From contig NZ_BJYS01000005.1 of NCBI RefSeq assembly GCF_007991635.1, positions 1-64,000 of the forward strand: a DNA stretch of 64,000 bases, read 5' to 3'. Position 1 is the stretch's first letter. Each line of letters starts with the position of its first letter. The notes beneath the pieces were generated by a model. That model had not been told where the DNA came from. It saw only the letters and a program-made list of their open reading frames with translations, and did no database searches. Positions 18,857 through 27,428 of this stretch are shown piece after piece. Made by a program: the position numbers and the translations under genes. The DNA is from Adhaeribacter aerolatus (GTDB lineage Bacteria; Bacteroidota; Bacteroidia; Cytophagales; Hymenobacteraceae).

Positions 18857-20311
18857 ATGAAAAAAATAAGTTTATACCTTACGCTTAGCAGCCTCCTGGC
18901 TTTTACAGGTTGCGAAAAGTTTCTGGAACAACCCGTAGACCAGCGCACCCAGCTAGATACGGTAGAAAAGGTGAGCGAATTATTAGCAACCGCTTATCCA
19001 CAGGCCGACTATGCCACTTTCACCGAGTCCTTATCGGACCTGGCGCAGGACAAAGGAGTTGGCCAGGGCATCGTTGAACCAGAGAACCGGGATCCTTATT
19101 TCTTCCAGGATGTCCGTTACCGCGAAGAAGGCTCGCCGGATTTTTACTGGTATGCTGCCTATAAAGCCATTGCCGCCGCTAACCATGCCCTGGAAACTAT
19201 TAGCAAGGCTTCTAACCCGGAGGCGTATCAGGCACAGAAAGGCGAAGCATTACTGGCCCGGGCTTATTCGCATTTTATGTTAGTAACCCTTTTTTCTAAA
19301 GTATATAACCCCCAAACGGCCGGCACCGATCCGGGCATACCATACGTAACTACCCCGGAAAAAGTAGTATTGGGCCAGTATGAACGGGGTACGGTAGCCT
19401 CTGTGTATGAACAAATTGAAAAAGATATAACCGAAGGTTTGCCTTTATTAAGCAACCAGGCTTACCGTATTCCTAAATATCATTTTAATACAACCGCTGC
19501 CCACGCCTTTGCCACCCGGTTTTATTTATTTAAAAAAGACTACGCCAAAGTAATAGAACACGCCAACCAGGCTTTTCCGGGTAATACCATAGGTTCTAAT
19601 CTGCGGCCTTGGGTAAATGTTTACAGCACCCTAACGGCTAACGAAGGGCTGGCTATTTATACCCAGGCTTCGCAAAATGCCAACTTGTTGTTAGTAGAAG
19701 CCCGTTCGTTGTGGGCACGTAATCTGGCCCAATACCGGTATGGGTTAGCTACTCCGGTGGTAAACCGGTTGTTCCGGAGCCCTAACGTAACGGGTGCCCG
19801 CTGGATTTTTCCCTTGTATACCCAGGGCGAAGAAAATTGGCTCGTGTTAAAATTCCGGGAGCATTTTGTACGGGAAGACATTAACGCCGACATAGGCTTA
19901 CCTTATACTATTTTTCCGTTACTAACCGCCGAAGAAGTATTATTTAACCGCGCTGAAGCTTACCTGGAGTTAAATAATAATACAGCGGCCCGTACCGACT
20001 TAAACCTTTATGCCAGTATGCGCATCGAAGATTACAATGCTAATACCCATGCTATAACCGATGCCAAACTCCGGAATTATTACGGCACTTCCAATGTAAA
20101 ACAGGGCTTATTAGCCGCCTTACTCGACTTTAAAGCCGCGGAATTTGTGCAAGAAGGCATGCGGTGGTTTGATATATTACGCCACGGCCTTACGGTAATT
20201 CACCCTATTGCCGAAGGACAAACCCTCACCCTGCCACCCAATGATCCGCGCCGGGTACTTCAAATTCCGCAGGAAGTGGTTTTGTCCGGCATTGAACGCA
20301 ATCCCCGTTAA
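18857..20311 (+). CDS. SusD/RagB-type nutrient-binding lipoprotein
   Basis: Surface lipoprotein lid of the SusC barrel. The signal peptide ends in a lipobox with Cys19 (LAFTGCEKFLEQP), the usual SusD beginning. The 484 residues contain the helical TPR-like core (ALLARAYSHFMLVTLF near 130-145) and the C-terminal SusD region (FKAAEFVQEGMRWFDILRHG), ending with IERNPR. Starts 95 bases after SusC and is followed 20 bases later by the metallohydrolase gene, so cotranscription is clear. Confidence 0.95.
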   Translation: MKKISLYLTLSSLLAFTGCEKFLEQPVDQRTQLDTVEKVSELLATAYPQADYATFTESLSDLAQDKGVGQGIVEPENRDPYFFQDVRYREEGSPDFYWYAAYKAIAAANHALETISKASNPEAYQAQKGEALLARAYSHFMLVTLFSKVYNPQTAGTDPGIPYVTTPEKVVLGQYERGTVASVYEQIEKDITEGLPLLSNQAYRIPKYHFNTTAAHAFATRFYLFKKDYAKVIEHANQAFPGNTIGSNLRPWVNVYSTLTANEGLAIYTQASQNANLLLVEARSLWARNLAQYRYGLATPVVNRLFRSPNVTGARWIFPLYTQGEENWLVLKFREHFVREDINADIGLPYTIFPLLTAEEVLFNRAEAYLELNNNTAARTDLNLYASMRIEDYNANTHAITDAKLRNYYGTSNVKQGLLAALLDFKAAEFVQEGMRWFDILRHGLTVIHPIAEGQTLTLPPNDPRRVLQIPQEVVLSGIERNPR

Positions 20312-20331
20312 AAGAAAGAATTGAGAACACG

Positions 20332-21174
20332 ATGAAGAATTATTATAAAATACTGGCTGTATTTCTGGGGTTTAGCCTGCTAACGGCCTGCACGGAAAAA
20401 GAAAATCTGGACACAGATCTGGTTGGTTTAGGAGGGGAAACCTGGGTTAAAGGGCCTGTAGATAACTGGCTGGATCAGAATTATGTAAGCCCTTACAATA
20501 TAGAAGTAAAATACCGCTTCGACCGCTACGAACTGGCGCTGGGCCGGGTACTTTCGCCACCCCGCGAAGACAAGGTTATTCCGGTAATGGAAACTATTAA
20601 AAGCACCTGGATAGAACCTTATAACCTGGAAGCCGGACCTAATTTCATCAAAAAATTATCGCCGAAACAATTTGTACTGGTGGGCAGCGCTTCTTACAAC
20701 TCCAACGGTACCATTACCCTGGGTACCGCTGAGGGTGGCCGCAAGATTGTATTGTACGTGGTAAATGATTTCGATAAAAAGCAGAAAGATGAGGTTAAGC
20801 AAATGCTGCACACCATCCACCACGAGTTTGGCCACATCTTACACCAAACCATTATGTATCCGGAAGAATATAAAAGGGTTACTACCGATTATACCGCCAG
20901 TTGGAACGATTTTTCTTTGGCGGAGGCCCGTTCCCGCGGCTACATAACCGAATACGCCCGCAGTAACCCCGACGATGATTTTGTAGAAATGATTTCGATA
21001 ATGCTGATAGAAGGCCGCACTGGTTTTAATAACATTGTAAGCAGTGCTCCGGAAACAGCCCGCCCGCTCTTAAGAAGAAAAGAAGAACTGGTGGTGCGCT
21101 ACTTTAAAGAAGCCTGGAATATAGATTTTTACGCTTTGCAAACCAGAACCCAGACCGCTATTAACGCCTTGTAG
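20332..21174 (+). CDS. Substrate import-associated zinc metallohydrolase lipoprotein
   Basis: Belongs to the SusCD-linked family of putative zinc metallopeptidase lipoproteins. Cys20 in LLTAC is the lipobox. The gluzincin-type HExxH motif is seen as HHEFGH, with His164, Glu165 and His168; the acidic segment DDDFVEMIS further on may supply the third zinc ligand (inference). 280 residues, normal for the family. It sits 20 bases after SusD and 32 before the DUF4302 gene, an arrangement seen repeatedly in Bacteroidota. It may process a peptide or ester-containing ligand at the outer-membrane surface before SusC import; the actual substrate is unknown. Confidence 0.88.
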   Translation: MKNYYKILAVFLGFSLLTACTEKENLDTDLVGLGGETWVKGPVDNWLDQNYVSPYNIEVKYRFDRYELALGRVLSPPREDKVIPVMETIKSTWIEPYNLEAGPNFIKKLSPKQFVLVGSASYNSNGTITLGTAEGGRKIVLYVVNDFDKKQKDEVKQMLHTIHHEFGHILHQTIMYPEEYKRVTTDYTASWNDFSLAEARSRGYITEYARSNPDDDFVEMISIMLIEGRTGFNNIVSSAPETARPLLRRKEELVVRYFKEAWNIDFYALQTRTQTAINAL

Positions 21175-21206
21175 AAGCCACCGGAAAGTCTGAAAAAATA
21201 ATTAAC

Positions 21207-22505
21207 ATGAAAAGAATATTTCACTTGTGTCTGCTGGTAGTAATGCTGCTGTCGGCGTGTGATAAAAAAGAAGAGATTGCCCCAGGCGAAAAACCCGATG
21301 AGCGGCTGAATAAAACCTTGACCGATTACAAGAACCAGTTGGTTGGTGCCGAAAACGGTTGGAAAGCGGTTTTGTACCCGGATGGTGGCGCGGCCTACAG
21401 CTTTTATATTAAGTTTAACGCCAACGATCGCCTGTCGATGCTGAGCGATATGAATGCCAGTTCGGCTGCTACTGCTCTGGAAAGCACCTACCGCTTAAAA
21501 GCCATGCAGCGCCCGGCCTTGCTGTTCGACACCTACAACTACATGCATATTCTAGCCGACCCGGACCCCAGTAAGAGCAATGGAGAGGTAGGTGCCGGAA
21601 AATATTCGGATTTTGAATTTTCATTTGAATCTGTTACGCCCGAAGCCATTACTTTAACCGGAAATTTGCAGGGCAGCCGGCTGATTTTAACCAAGGCCAC
21701 CAAAGATGAGGCCGATAATTTTATTAAAAGAATAGCCGAAAAAGTTAAGACCTTTGAAAGTATAAACAACTTCGCTACCTATTTCAAAAAGTTAGTTATT
21801 GGCAACTCCTCTTACGATATTTCGGTAGATACAAACCTGCGGCAAATTACCTTTACCTATTTTGAAGGAACAACTGCCAAGACCTTTACCACCGATTATT
21901 ATTATACCGAAACCGGTATTACTTTTTTAACTCCTTTTGCTGTAGGCGGATTAAATATTACTGGTCTTAATGCCATCCAGTACAATGCTACCAACCGGAA
22001 CATTAGTTTTACGGTTAATAACGTAGCCGGCAATATTCAGGAGTCGGCCCGGCCTACCAGAATAGATGTAGAGGCCGCCCGCAGCTTTTTTAACGCTACC
22101 GGCGACGATTATTTAGTTGCCGAAAGCGGATTTACGGTAAACGGCGTACCTGATGCTTATAAGGTTTCTTCTATCACCAATTTTTATTTTGTTGCCTTCT
22201 GGCCTAAATACGGCACTTCTAACGGACAATCTTACGACATATTTGGAGTGGTTACCCAAAATCCTACTAGTGGTCAATTAACACTTTTCGGACCAGCCGC
22301 CGCATCAAGGTTAACTACCGATGGCCGTATTGTTTATACTTTATTGGGAACGGTGGGTACGCAGCCCGCCGGTGTCGAAGCCATCATGACCCCAACCATT
22401 GCCTTATGGACGAATACCCAAGGCTTTTATGTAGTTACAACGCAATATGGCGTTGACCTGGTAAGTGCCAGCGATGGTAAATCCTGGATTAATTTATACA
22501 GGTAA
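21207..22505 (+). CDS. DUF4302 lipoprotein of the SusCD cassette
   Basis: 432 residues with lipobox Cys18 (MLLSACDKKEE). The N-terminal GWKAVLYPDGGAAYSFYIKF and following beta-rich segments fit the DUF4302 family, which accompanies SusCD and the zinc metallohydrolase lipoprotein. The motif near 45-65 (ENGWKAVLYPDGG) is the clearest family mark. Last gene of the operon; a bidirectional terminator follows at 22533-22569. Function is unknown; an accessory surface ligand-binding role is inferred from the company it keeps. Confidence 0.85.
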   Translation: MKRIFHLCLLVVMLLSACDKKEEIAPGEKPDERLNKTLTDYKNQLVGAENGWKAVLYPDGGAAYSFYIKFNANDRLSMLSDMNASSAATALESTYRLKAMQRPALLFDTYNYMHILADPDPSKSNGEVGAGKYSDFEFSFESVTPEAITLTGNLQGSRLILTKATKDEADNFIKRIAEKVKTFESINNFATYFKKLVIGNSSYDISVDTNLRQITFTYFEGTTAKTFTTDYYYTETGITFLTPFAVGGLNITGLNAIQYNATNRNISFTVNNVAGNIQESARPTRIDVEAARSFFNATGDDYLVAESGFTVNGVPDAYKVSSITNFYFVAFWPKYGTSNGQSYDIFGVVTQNPTSGQLTLFGPAAASRLTTDGRIVYTLLGTVGTQPAGVEAIMTPTIALWTNTQGFYVVTTQYGVDLVSASDGKSWINLYR

Positions 22506-22532
22506 AAAATATTCCTCCCTATACTATTAAAA

Positions 22533-22569
22533 CAAAAAAGCTCCCGGTTTAACACCAGGAGCTTTTTTG
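22533..22569. terminator. Bidirectional terminator between the SusCD cassette and the OsmC gene
   Basis: agctcc at 22539-22544 pairs with ggagct at 22558-22563, extended by ggt/acc inside, with A-run before and T-run after, so it can serve both converging transcripts. Confidence 0.85.
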
Positions 22570-22593
22570 TTTTTTATTTTATCAAGAACAACC

Positions 22594-23007
22594 TTAGTTA
22601 ATCGAGAAAGAATGGGTAATCACGGCGGTTTTATTTAAAATAGCCGTTACCGAGCAATATTTTTCCATCGAAAGTTCAATGGCCCGCTTTACTTTATCTT
22701 CGTTCAGGTCGCCTTTAAAGTTATAGTGTACATGAATATTTTTAAAAACCGAAGGCGTTTCGTTGGGAACGCGCTCGCCTTCAATACTAATACTCATATC
22801 TTCTATTACCTGCCGCTGCTTCTGCAAAATCAGCACAATATCAATGGCGCTGCAACCGCCTAAGCCCATCAATATCATTTCCATAGGCCGGGCACCAGCA
22901 TTTTCGCCCCCAATGTCCGGCGAACCATCTATATGTACGGGTACGCCAGCGGTACCTACTGCTTCAAAATGAAAGGCTTCGTTTACGCGCCTCAATTCTA
23001 CTTTCAT
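22594..23007 (-). CDS. OsmC family peroxidase-like protein
   Basis: 137-residue OsmC/Ohr-superfamily protein; members reduce organic hydroperoxides through two cysteines. Both are present: Cys52 in GLGGCSAID at the start of the central helix and Cys118 in EKYCSVTAIL. ARPMEMILMGLGGC is the typical family segment. The cytoplasmic location follows from the lack of a signal peptide. It is the more general OsmC/YhfA-like type by length rather than classical Ohr. It converges with the SusCD operon. Confidence 0.92.
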   Translation of the reverse strand: MKVELRRVNEAFHFEAVGTAGVPVHIDGSPDIGGENAGARPMEMILMGLGGCSAIDIVLILQKQRQVIEDMSISIEGERVPNETPSVFKNIHVHYNFKGDLNEDKVKRAIELSMEKYCSVTAILNKTAVITHSFSIN

Positions 23008-23045
23008 ATTAATCCGTGTTAAGTATCAGGATATGATTATGCCGG

Positions 23046-23053
23046 CAAAATTA
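23046..23053 (-). promoter_or_regulatory. Candidate -7 element for the OsmC gene
   Basis: The minus strand reads TAATTTTG then CCGGC, matching TAnnTTTG 39 bases before the ATG. No good -33 TTTG is seen at the expected spacing. Confidence 0.35.
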
Positions 23054-23152
23054 ATATTTTCGGCTTAAATCATGCTTATAACAATGCCGCAGGCAATATA
23101 ATTTCAATTGTTAGGGTTTGAACCCAAGCACCAATACTGTATAAAGCTTTAG

Positions 23153-23683
23153 TTATTCTGCCTTAGGGGGTTGAGGCGGTTCCATTACCGTACCGCAGTT
23201 TTTGCAGGTTCGTTTTTCTTCCGAAGCATAAAATTTATTCATTACCTCGGGTAATTGCTTCACAATATCGGTTACCTCTAAATATTCTTCGTACAGCTTT
23301 TCACCGCAATTTTCGCAGAACCACAAGAATCCATCCTGCTCGCCGGGTTGCCGGTAGCGCTCAATTACCAGGCCGATGGTATTAGCGGGCCGTTGTGGTA
23401 AATGCGGTACTTTGGCCGGCAACAGAAATATTTCGCCTTCTTTAACCGGTACATCCACGGGCTTGCCGTCCTCTATAATCCGTACATTAATATCGCCTTG
23501 AATTTGGTAGAAAAATTCTTCGCCTTCGTCGTAATGAAAATCCTTGCGCGAATTGGGGCCGCCCACCACCATCACAATAAAATCCTGGTTGTCTTTAAAT
23601 ACCTGGGCATTGCCCACCGGGGGCTTTAAAATATGCCGGTGTTCGTCAATCCACTTCTGAAAATTAAAAGGTCTGGTTATCAT
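23153..23683 (-). CDS. nbaC: 3-hydroxyanthranilate 3,4-dioxygenase
   Basis: Non-heme Fe(II) cupin enzyme that opens the ring of 3-hydroxyanthranilate in tryptophan/kynurenine degradation or de novo NAD synthesis. With the ATG at 23683 it is 176 residues. Iron ligands fit the family spacing: His50, Glu56 and His94 (DFHYDEGEEFF, KVPHLPQRP). The bacterial rubredoxin-like iron site is complete: Cys123/Cys126 in FCENCGE and Cys160/Cys163 in CKNCGT. A 16-codon upstream extension is rejected because it translates a leader repeat that is also present before the divergent SDR gene. No other kynurenine-pathway gene is adjacent. Confidence 0.95.
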   Translation of the reverse strand: MITRPFNFQKWIDEHRHILKPPVGNAQVFKDNQDFIVMVVGGPNSRKDFHYDEGEEFFYQIQGDINVRIIEDGKPVDVPVKEGEIFLLPAKVPHLPQRPANTIGLVIERYRQPGEQDGFLWFCENCGEKLYEEYLEVTDIVKQLPEVMNKFYASEEKRTCKNCGTVMEPPQPPKAE

Positions 23684-23685
23684 AG

Positions 23686-23709
23686 CGTTGTTCGTTAATC
23701 GTGGTTCGT
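23686..23709 (-). repeat. Leader repeat copy 1, before the dioxygenase gene
   Basis: On the minus strand this reads acgaaccacgattaacgaac then aacg, ending two bases before the ATG. It matches the copy at 23876-23899 in 21 of 24 positions, in the same orientation relative to transcription. Confidence 0.6.
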
Positions 23710-23875
23710 AAACCGGGTTGGCACTTACCAAAGAGATACTGTTTTTATAGCAAGCTAATTTATACGGCTAAAAGTATAAAAAAGCATTTATCAATTACAC
23801 AAAACTTTACCCTAATAATCTGTTTTATTTGAGGAGATAAAAATAAGATTAGGCTTAACTACTTATTTGCGGATA

Positions 23876-23899
23876 ACGAACAACGATTAATGAATAACG
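23876..23899 (+). repeat. Leader repeat copy 2, before the SDR gene
   Basis: Reads acgaacaacgattaatgaat then aacg, 13 bases before the SDR ATG; 21 of 24 identical to copy 1 in front of the divergent dioxygenase gene. Confidence 0.6.
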
Positions 23900-23912
23900 A
23901 CTAAATTTAGGC

Positions 23913-24701
23913 ATGGATTTAAACTTAAGCCAGAAACAAGCCATCGTCTGCGGCAGTACCCAGGGCATTGGCAAAGCCACTGCTATAGAATTAGCCTTAC
24001 TGGGCGCTTCGGTAACCTTGATTGCCCGCAACGAAGAAAAGCTAAAAGCTACACTAACCGAACTAGACACCAGCCAGGGCCAGCAGCACGACTATATTTG
24101 TGCCGATTTTACCCAACCCGAAGTACTGGCCGAGAAGATACAACAGTATGTGCAGCAAAAAACGGCTGTGCACATTTTGGTAAACAACACGGGCGGGCCG
24201 GCGGGTGGGCCTATTCTGGAAGCTAAACCCGAAGATTTCAAGGCGGCTTTTGCCAGCCATTTGCTTTGCAACCACCTGCTGGTACAAGCGGTAGTGCCGC
24301 TGATGAAAAAAGCCAATTATGGCCGCGTTATTAATATTATTTCTACCTCAGTAAAGCAGCCGATTCCGGGCCTGGGGGTTTCAAATACCACGCGGGGAGC
24401 CGTGGCCAACTGGGCCAAAACATTATCCTTTGAATTAGCTGCCTTTGGGATAACCGTAAATAATGTGTTGCCGGGGGCCACAGTTACCGGTCGCCATACA
24501 TCTTTAATTCAGGCCCGGGCCGAAAAGACAGGTAAATCAGTAGCAGAAATTGAAGCCAATATGTTACAGAATATTCCGGCCGGCCGCTTTGGCGAGTCGA
24601 AAGAGGTAGCGGCGGCAGCGGCTTTTTTAGCGACTCCGGGGGCGGCTTACATTAATGGGGTAAGCATTCAGGTAGATGGCGGACGCGTGAGCAGTTTATA
24701 G
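23913..24701 (+). CDS. SDR-family oxidoreductase with atypical catalytic site
   Basis: 262-residue Rossmann-fold protein of the short-chain dehydrogenase/reductase superfamily. GSTQGIG at 14-20 binds the dinucleotide and NNTGG at 91-95 stands for the usual NNAG. Ser144 is at the catalytic serine position, but 13 residues later, where Tyr-x-x-x-Lys belongs, the sequence is Ser157-N-T-T-Arg161. So the classical proton-transfer pair is missing. The C-terminal NGVSIQVDGG is normal. The protein may use another mechanism, another substrate or have a binding role. It is divergent from 3-hydroxyanthranilate dioxygenase and shares a leader repeat with it, hinting at a linked role (inference). Confidence 0.88.
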   Translation: MDLNLSQKQAIVCGSTQGIGKATAIELALLGASVTLIARNEEKLKATLTELDTSQGQQHDYICADFTQPEVLAEKIQQYVQQKTAVHILVNNTGGPAGGPILEAKPEDFKAAFASHLLCNHLLVQAVVPLMKKANYGRVINIISTSVKQPIPGLGVSNTTRGAVANWAKTLSFELAAFGITVNNVLPGATVTGRHTSLIQARAEKTGKSVAEIEANMLQNIPAGRFGESKEVAAAAAFLATPGAAYINGVSIQVDGGRVSSL

Positions 24702-24948
24702 AGAGCTTAGCTTAAGTACAGAAATTTTAAGCGTTGGGTATCTGATAAACTAACTAATATTATGCCAGTCTGCAACCAACCCGCTGCCACTAGGCAGGTA
24801 CCATCATGCTTATTTACTTGTAACGGAGGCTAAATACGCTAACGGAAGATTTTATTAAGGGCAAGCTTTTTAGCTGCACATAAGCTAATTTTACATACTT
24901 TTCGTTTAGCCTTTAATAATTCAGCTTCCAGAAGTAATTAATTTATCA

Positions 24949-25821
24949 ATGCGCCTACAACCTGCTTTTTTTCTGTTATTGTTAACTTATGTTGGGCTGT
25001 TTCTGGCCGGCTGCGATGCCCCCGAACCGCGCACCCGGCTGCTATTTGCAACCGGTACTGGTTTAATTGCAGGTAACCAATCGGTAACCGGCGGCAATAT
25101 TGTATCTACCTCGGTTTATGCCGAAACCGGTTCGGGCAATGCCTTAAAAAACTTTAGAATTACCTGCACTTACGATAATGGCCCGGATTCGCTTATTTAC
25201 CTGGACTCGACGTTAAATGCGCCGGAATTTGGTATGTTTTTCACTTTTGCCACCCGTAATGTGCCCGGCAAAGAAACCTGGGCTTTTACCATTTCCGACG
25301 AAAAGAATGCCGTTTACCGCCGAAAATATACCCTTACTACTACCTCCAGTAATATTCCGCGGCAACCTTTTTACACCTATTCCAGCTATTTTTACCAAAA
25401 ATCGGCGGTCGAAAATCTGCGGTATTTTTCTTTACATGATGGTACAACTTACCCGGGTTATGCCGTCCAAAACAATCCGGTTATCAAAGCCAAAGTTGAC
25501 TTTTATTTTAAGCAGCAGACCGATGAAAGTATTTCGCTGCAGGCAATGCCGGGTTCTGGCATTCGGTTTAGAGCCACAGCGCTTTCTCCCGCCGACTTTA
25601 GTGATACCCGGACAGAAGAAGCCTTGGTCAATGCATTTGCCACCAGTAATGCGGCGCTGGTTGAGGAACTGCCTGATTTAAAGAAAAACCAGTTATTGGC
25701 TTTCAAAACCGGCTCAAAATCCGGTCTCATCCGGATTACCAGCTTCGATAAGGCTTTTGATGCCCAGCTAAAAGATTCGGTATTGGTGCGGATGCGCTAC
25801 GAAGTTAAAACGCAGAAGTAA
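24949..25821 (+). CDS. Lipoprotein of unknown function
   Basis: 290 residues with a clear lipoprotein signal: hydrophobic leader and lipobox with Cys22 (LFLAGCDAPEP). The mature part is beta-rich with repeated aromatic strands (TTSSNIPRQPFYTYSSYFYQ near 130-150, then GLIRITSFDKAFDAQLKDSV) and may hold immunoglobulin-like folds (inference). No catalytic motif is recognised. A single gene on the plus strand; a strong terminator shared with the convergent FadL-like gene lies at 25893-25940. Confidence 0.8.
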   Translation: MRLQPAFFLLLLTYVGLFLAGCDAPEPRTRLLFATGTGLIAGNQSVTGGNIVSTSVYAETGSGNALKNFRITCTYDNGPDSLIYLDSTLNAPEFGMFFTFATRNVPGKETWAFTISDEKNAVYRRKYTLTTTSSNIPRQPFYTYSSYFYQKSAVENLRYFSLHDGTTYPGYAVQNNPVIKAKVDFYFKQQTDESISLQAMPGSGIRFRATALSPADFSDTRTEEALVNAFATSNAALVEELPDLKKNQLLAFKTGSKSGLIRITSFDKAFDAQLKDSVLVRMRYEVKTQK

Positions 25822-25892
25822 AATTCAGGTTAAAGCTCAAGTACTGTATTTCTTTTATTTACCTAAAGAGAAAGCCGGAAGATTTTAACTCG

Positions 25893-25940
25893 AATTATAA
25901 AAAAGGGAACCGCTAAATAGCGGTTCCCTTTTTTATAATT
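25893..25940. terminator. Bidirectional terminator, 22-bp perfect stem
   Basis: 25893-25914 and 25919-25940 are perfect complements around an aaat loop. The stem includes A-tract and T-tract, so both converging genes are served. Confidence 0.92.
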
Positions 25941-25951
25941 ACCTGATATTC

Positions 25952-27403
25952 TTAAAAGTTTAAGCCTACCGTAAATAATAAATTATTAAAACGGTTCTTA
26001 GTATTTACTACCGGCTGTTCGGATACATTGTTAAGGGTGTATGGCGAGTAAACTGAATTGGCCGATGAATTAACCAGGGCCACATCTAAAAAATAACCAG
26101 ATTGCCGAATGCCCGCGCCGGCGGTAATAAAAGATTGCTTACGGTCAAAAGCGCTGTTTTCGTAAGGGTCGCCCATAAGCGCATAACCTGCCCGTAACCG
26201 GAAAATATCAAAGCGGCCTTCGGCTCCTACTTTAAAGTTTACGGCAGGTTTAAATAAAGTACTTATCTTATTATTTTCATCCCGGAATTCACCACTATCC
26301 GTTTCGTCGTTTAGCCGGGCTTTACTGTAATCTACGTATTCCAGGTCGCCGGAAATAAAGCCGTTTTTACCCAGAATAAAAGCCACGCCCCCGTTCAGGC
26401 GCATGGGCGTAGTTAAGTTATAACTGTATTCACCGGGGTCGGTACTAACGTTGTGCGATTCATGCTCCTGCACCTGCAAAGAAGTCTGGTAAGAATCGTT
26501 CATGGCATAATAGGTTGGAGTCTGAAAGCTGGCTCCTACCCGCAACAAATCGTTTGGTTTAAATATTATCCCTAAACGGCCATTAATTCCGTTACCGGTA
26601 GTCGTAAACTCATCCCGCAAGGTCAGGTTATGAAACACCGTAGTACTATTATTTTCCGATTCTTTAAAAGTGCTAACCTGGTTGTAACGCATGGTTGATA
26701 AACCAATAGAGGCTCCCAGGAACAATTTATCGCGGTAGCTGGCGCCATAGGCAAAATCCCATTGGTTCTGCGCACCCTGGCTCAACACATCTTCTGACTG
26801 CTGCACCACTCCTAAGCGATTAGTAGCATAATATTCTTTTGCATCCTCATCGTAATTAATCAGGTACGTTTCGTATGCCAAACCTTCACGGTTTTCGAAG
26901 TTAGTTTGCCCAATGCCAAACTTGTTAGCACTTTCGGCCAGCGATTCAACAATAGTAGCCCCACTGGCGGCGCGCTGGTAATTAAACTTATTGTGGAACG
27001 ACTGCTGGCGGGCAAAACCAATTCCAAAAGAACCACCGCGCCAGGCACCTTCGGTACCATCGCTCTTGCGGCGGCCAAATACTACCCCTAATTGCCCAAG
27101 GTTCAGGTTCTGGCGCTGATCTACCGAACTGGCACCATCTACGGTGCTTTTGGTATTGCCAAACTGAATACCGGGGCTAAACGTAAATTCAGATCGACGG
27201 TAAAGACCCAGACCTGCCGGGTTACCGGCTAAGTTACCGGCATCGGCGCCCAAAGCTGCTTGCGAACCGCCAATTCCCTGCACCCGGGCCGTACCACTAA
27301 TTCCTAATCGGGAATAGCGTAAAGCATCGTTTTCGTTTTGGGCCATTGCGGTACCGGATAGGCAAAGCAATGCCAGTCCGGTTAAAATATTAATCGATTT
27401 CAT
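25952..27403 (-). CDS. OmpP1/FadL-like outer-membrane transporter
   Basis: 483-residue outer-membrane protein with a signal peptide (about 1-21, ending TAMA). The N-terminal mature region has the FadL hallmark of a small-residue, Asn-Pro-Ala-Gly-rich hatch: ALGADAGNLAGNPAGLGLYR at about 45-64. Later strands (FSPGIQFG, GLSTMRYNQVSTF, YALMGDPYENSAF, FLDVALVNSS) alternate as in beta barrels, and it ends with a terminal Phe in FTVGLNF. The family moves hydrophobic molecules across the outer membrane; the substrate here is unknown. It lies 25 bases downstream of the Tyr/Arg-rich lipoprotein gene and is likely cotranscribed with it. Confidence 0.85.
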   Translation of the reverse strand: MKSINILTGLALLCLSGTAMAQNENDALRYSRLGISGTARVQGIGGSQAALGADAGNLAGNPAGLGLYRRSEFTFSPGIQFGNTKSTVDGASSVDQRQNLNLGQLGVVFGRRKSDGTEGAWRGGSFGIGFARQQSFHNKFNYQRAASGATIVESLAESANKFGIGQTNFENREGLAYETYLINYDEDAKEYYATNRLGVVQQSEDVLSQGAQNQWDFAYGASYRDKLFLGASIGLSTMRYNQVSTFKESENNSTTVFHNLTLRDEFTTTGNGINGRLGIIFKPNDLLRVGASFQTPTYYAMNDSYQTSLQVQEHESHNVSTDPGEYSYNLTTPMRLNGGVAFILGKNGFISGDLEYVDYSKARLNDETDSGEFRDENNKISTLFKPAVNFKVGAEGRFDIFRLRAGYALMGDPYENSAFDRKQSFITAGAGIRQSGYFLDVALVNSSANSVYSPYTLNNVSEQPVVNTKNRFNNLLFTVGLNF

Positions 27404-27428
27404 GTTAATTTAAGCTAAACGTAACTAA

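Noticed and set aside
23112-23135. gggtttgaaccc as a tRNA T-arm
   Set aside because: No acceptor, D or anticodon arms can be built around it.
23684-23731. 16-codon extension of the dioxygenase
   Set aside because: It translates the leader repeat that is also found untranslated before the SDR gene; Fe-ligand numbering also fits the shorter start.
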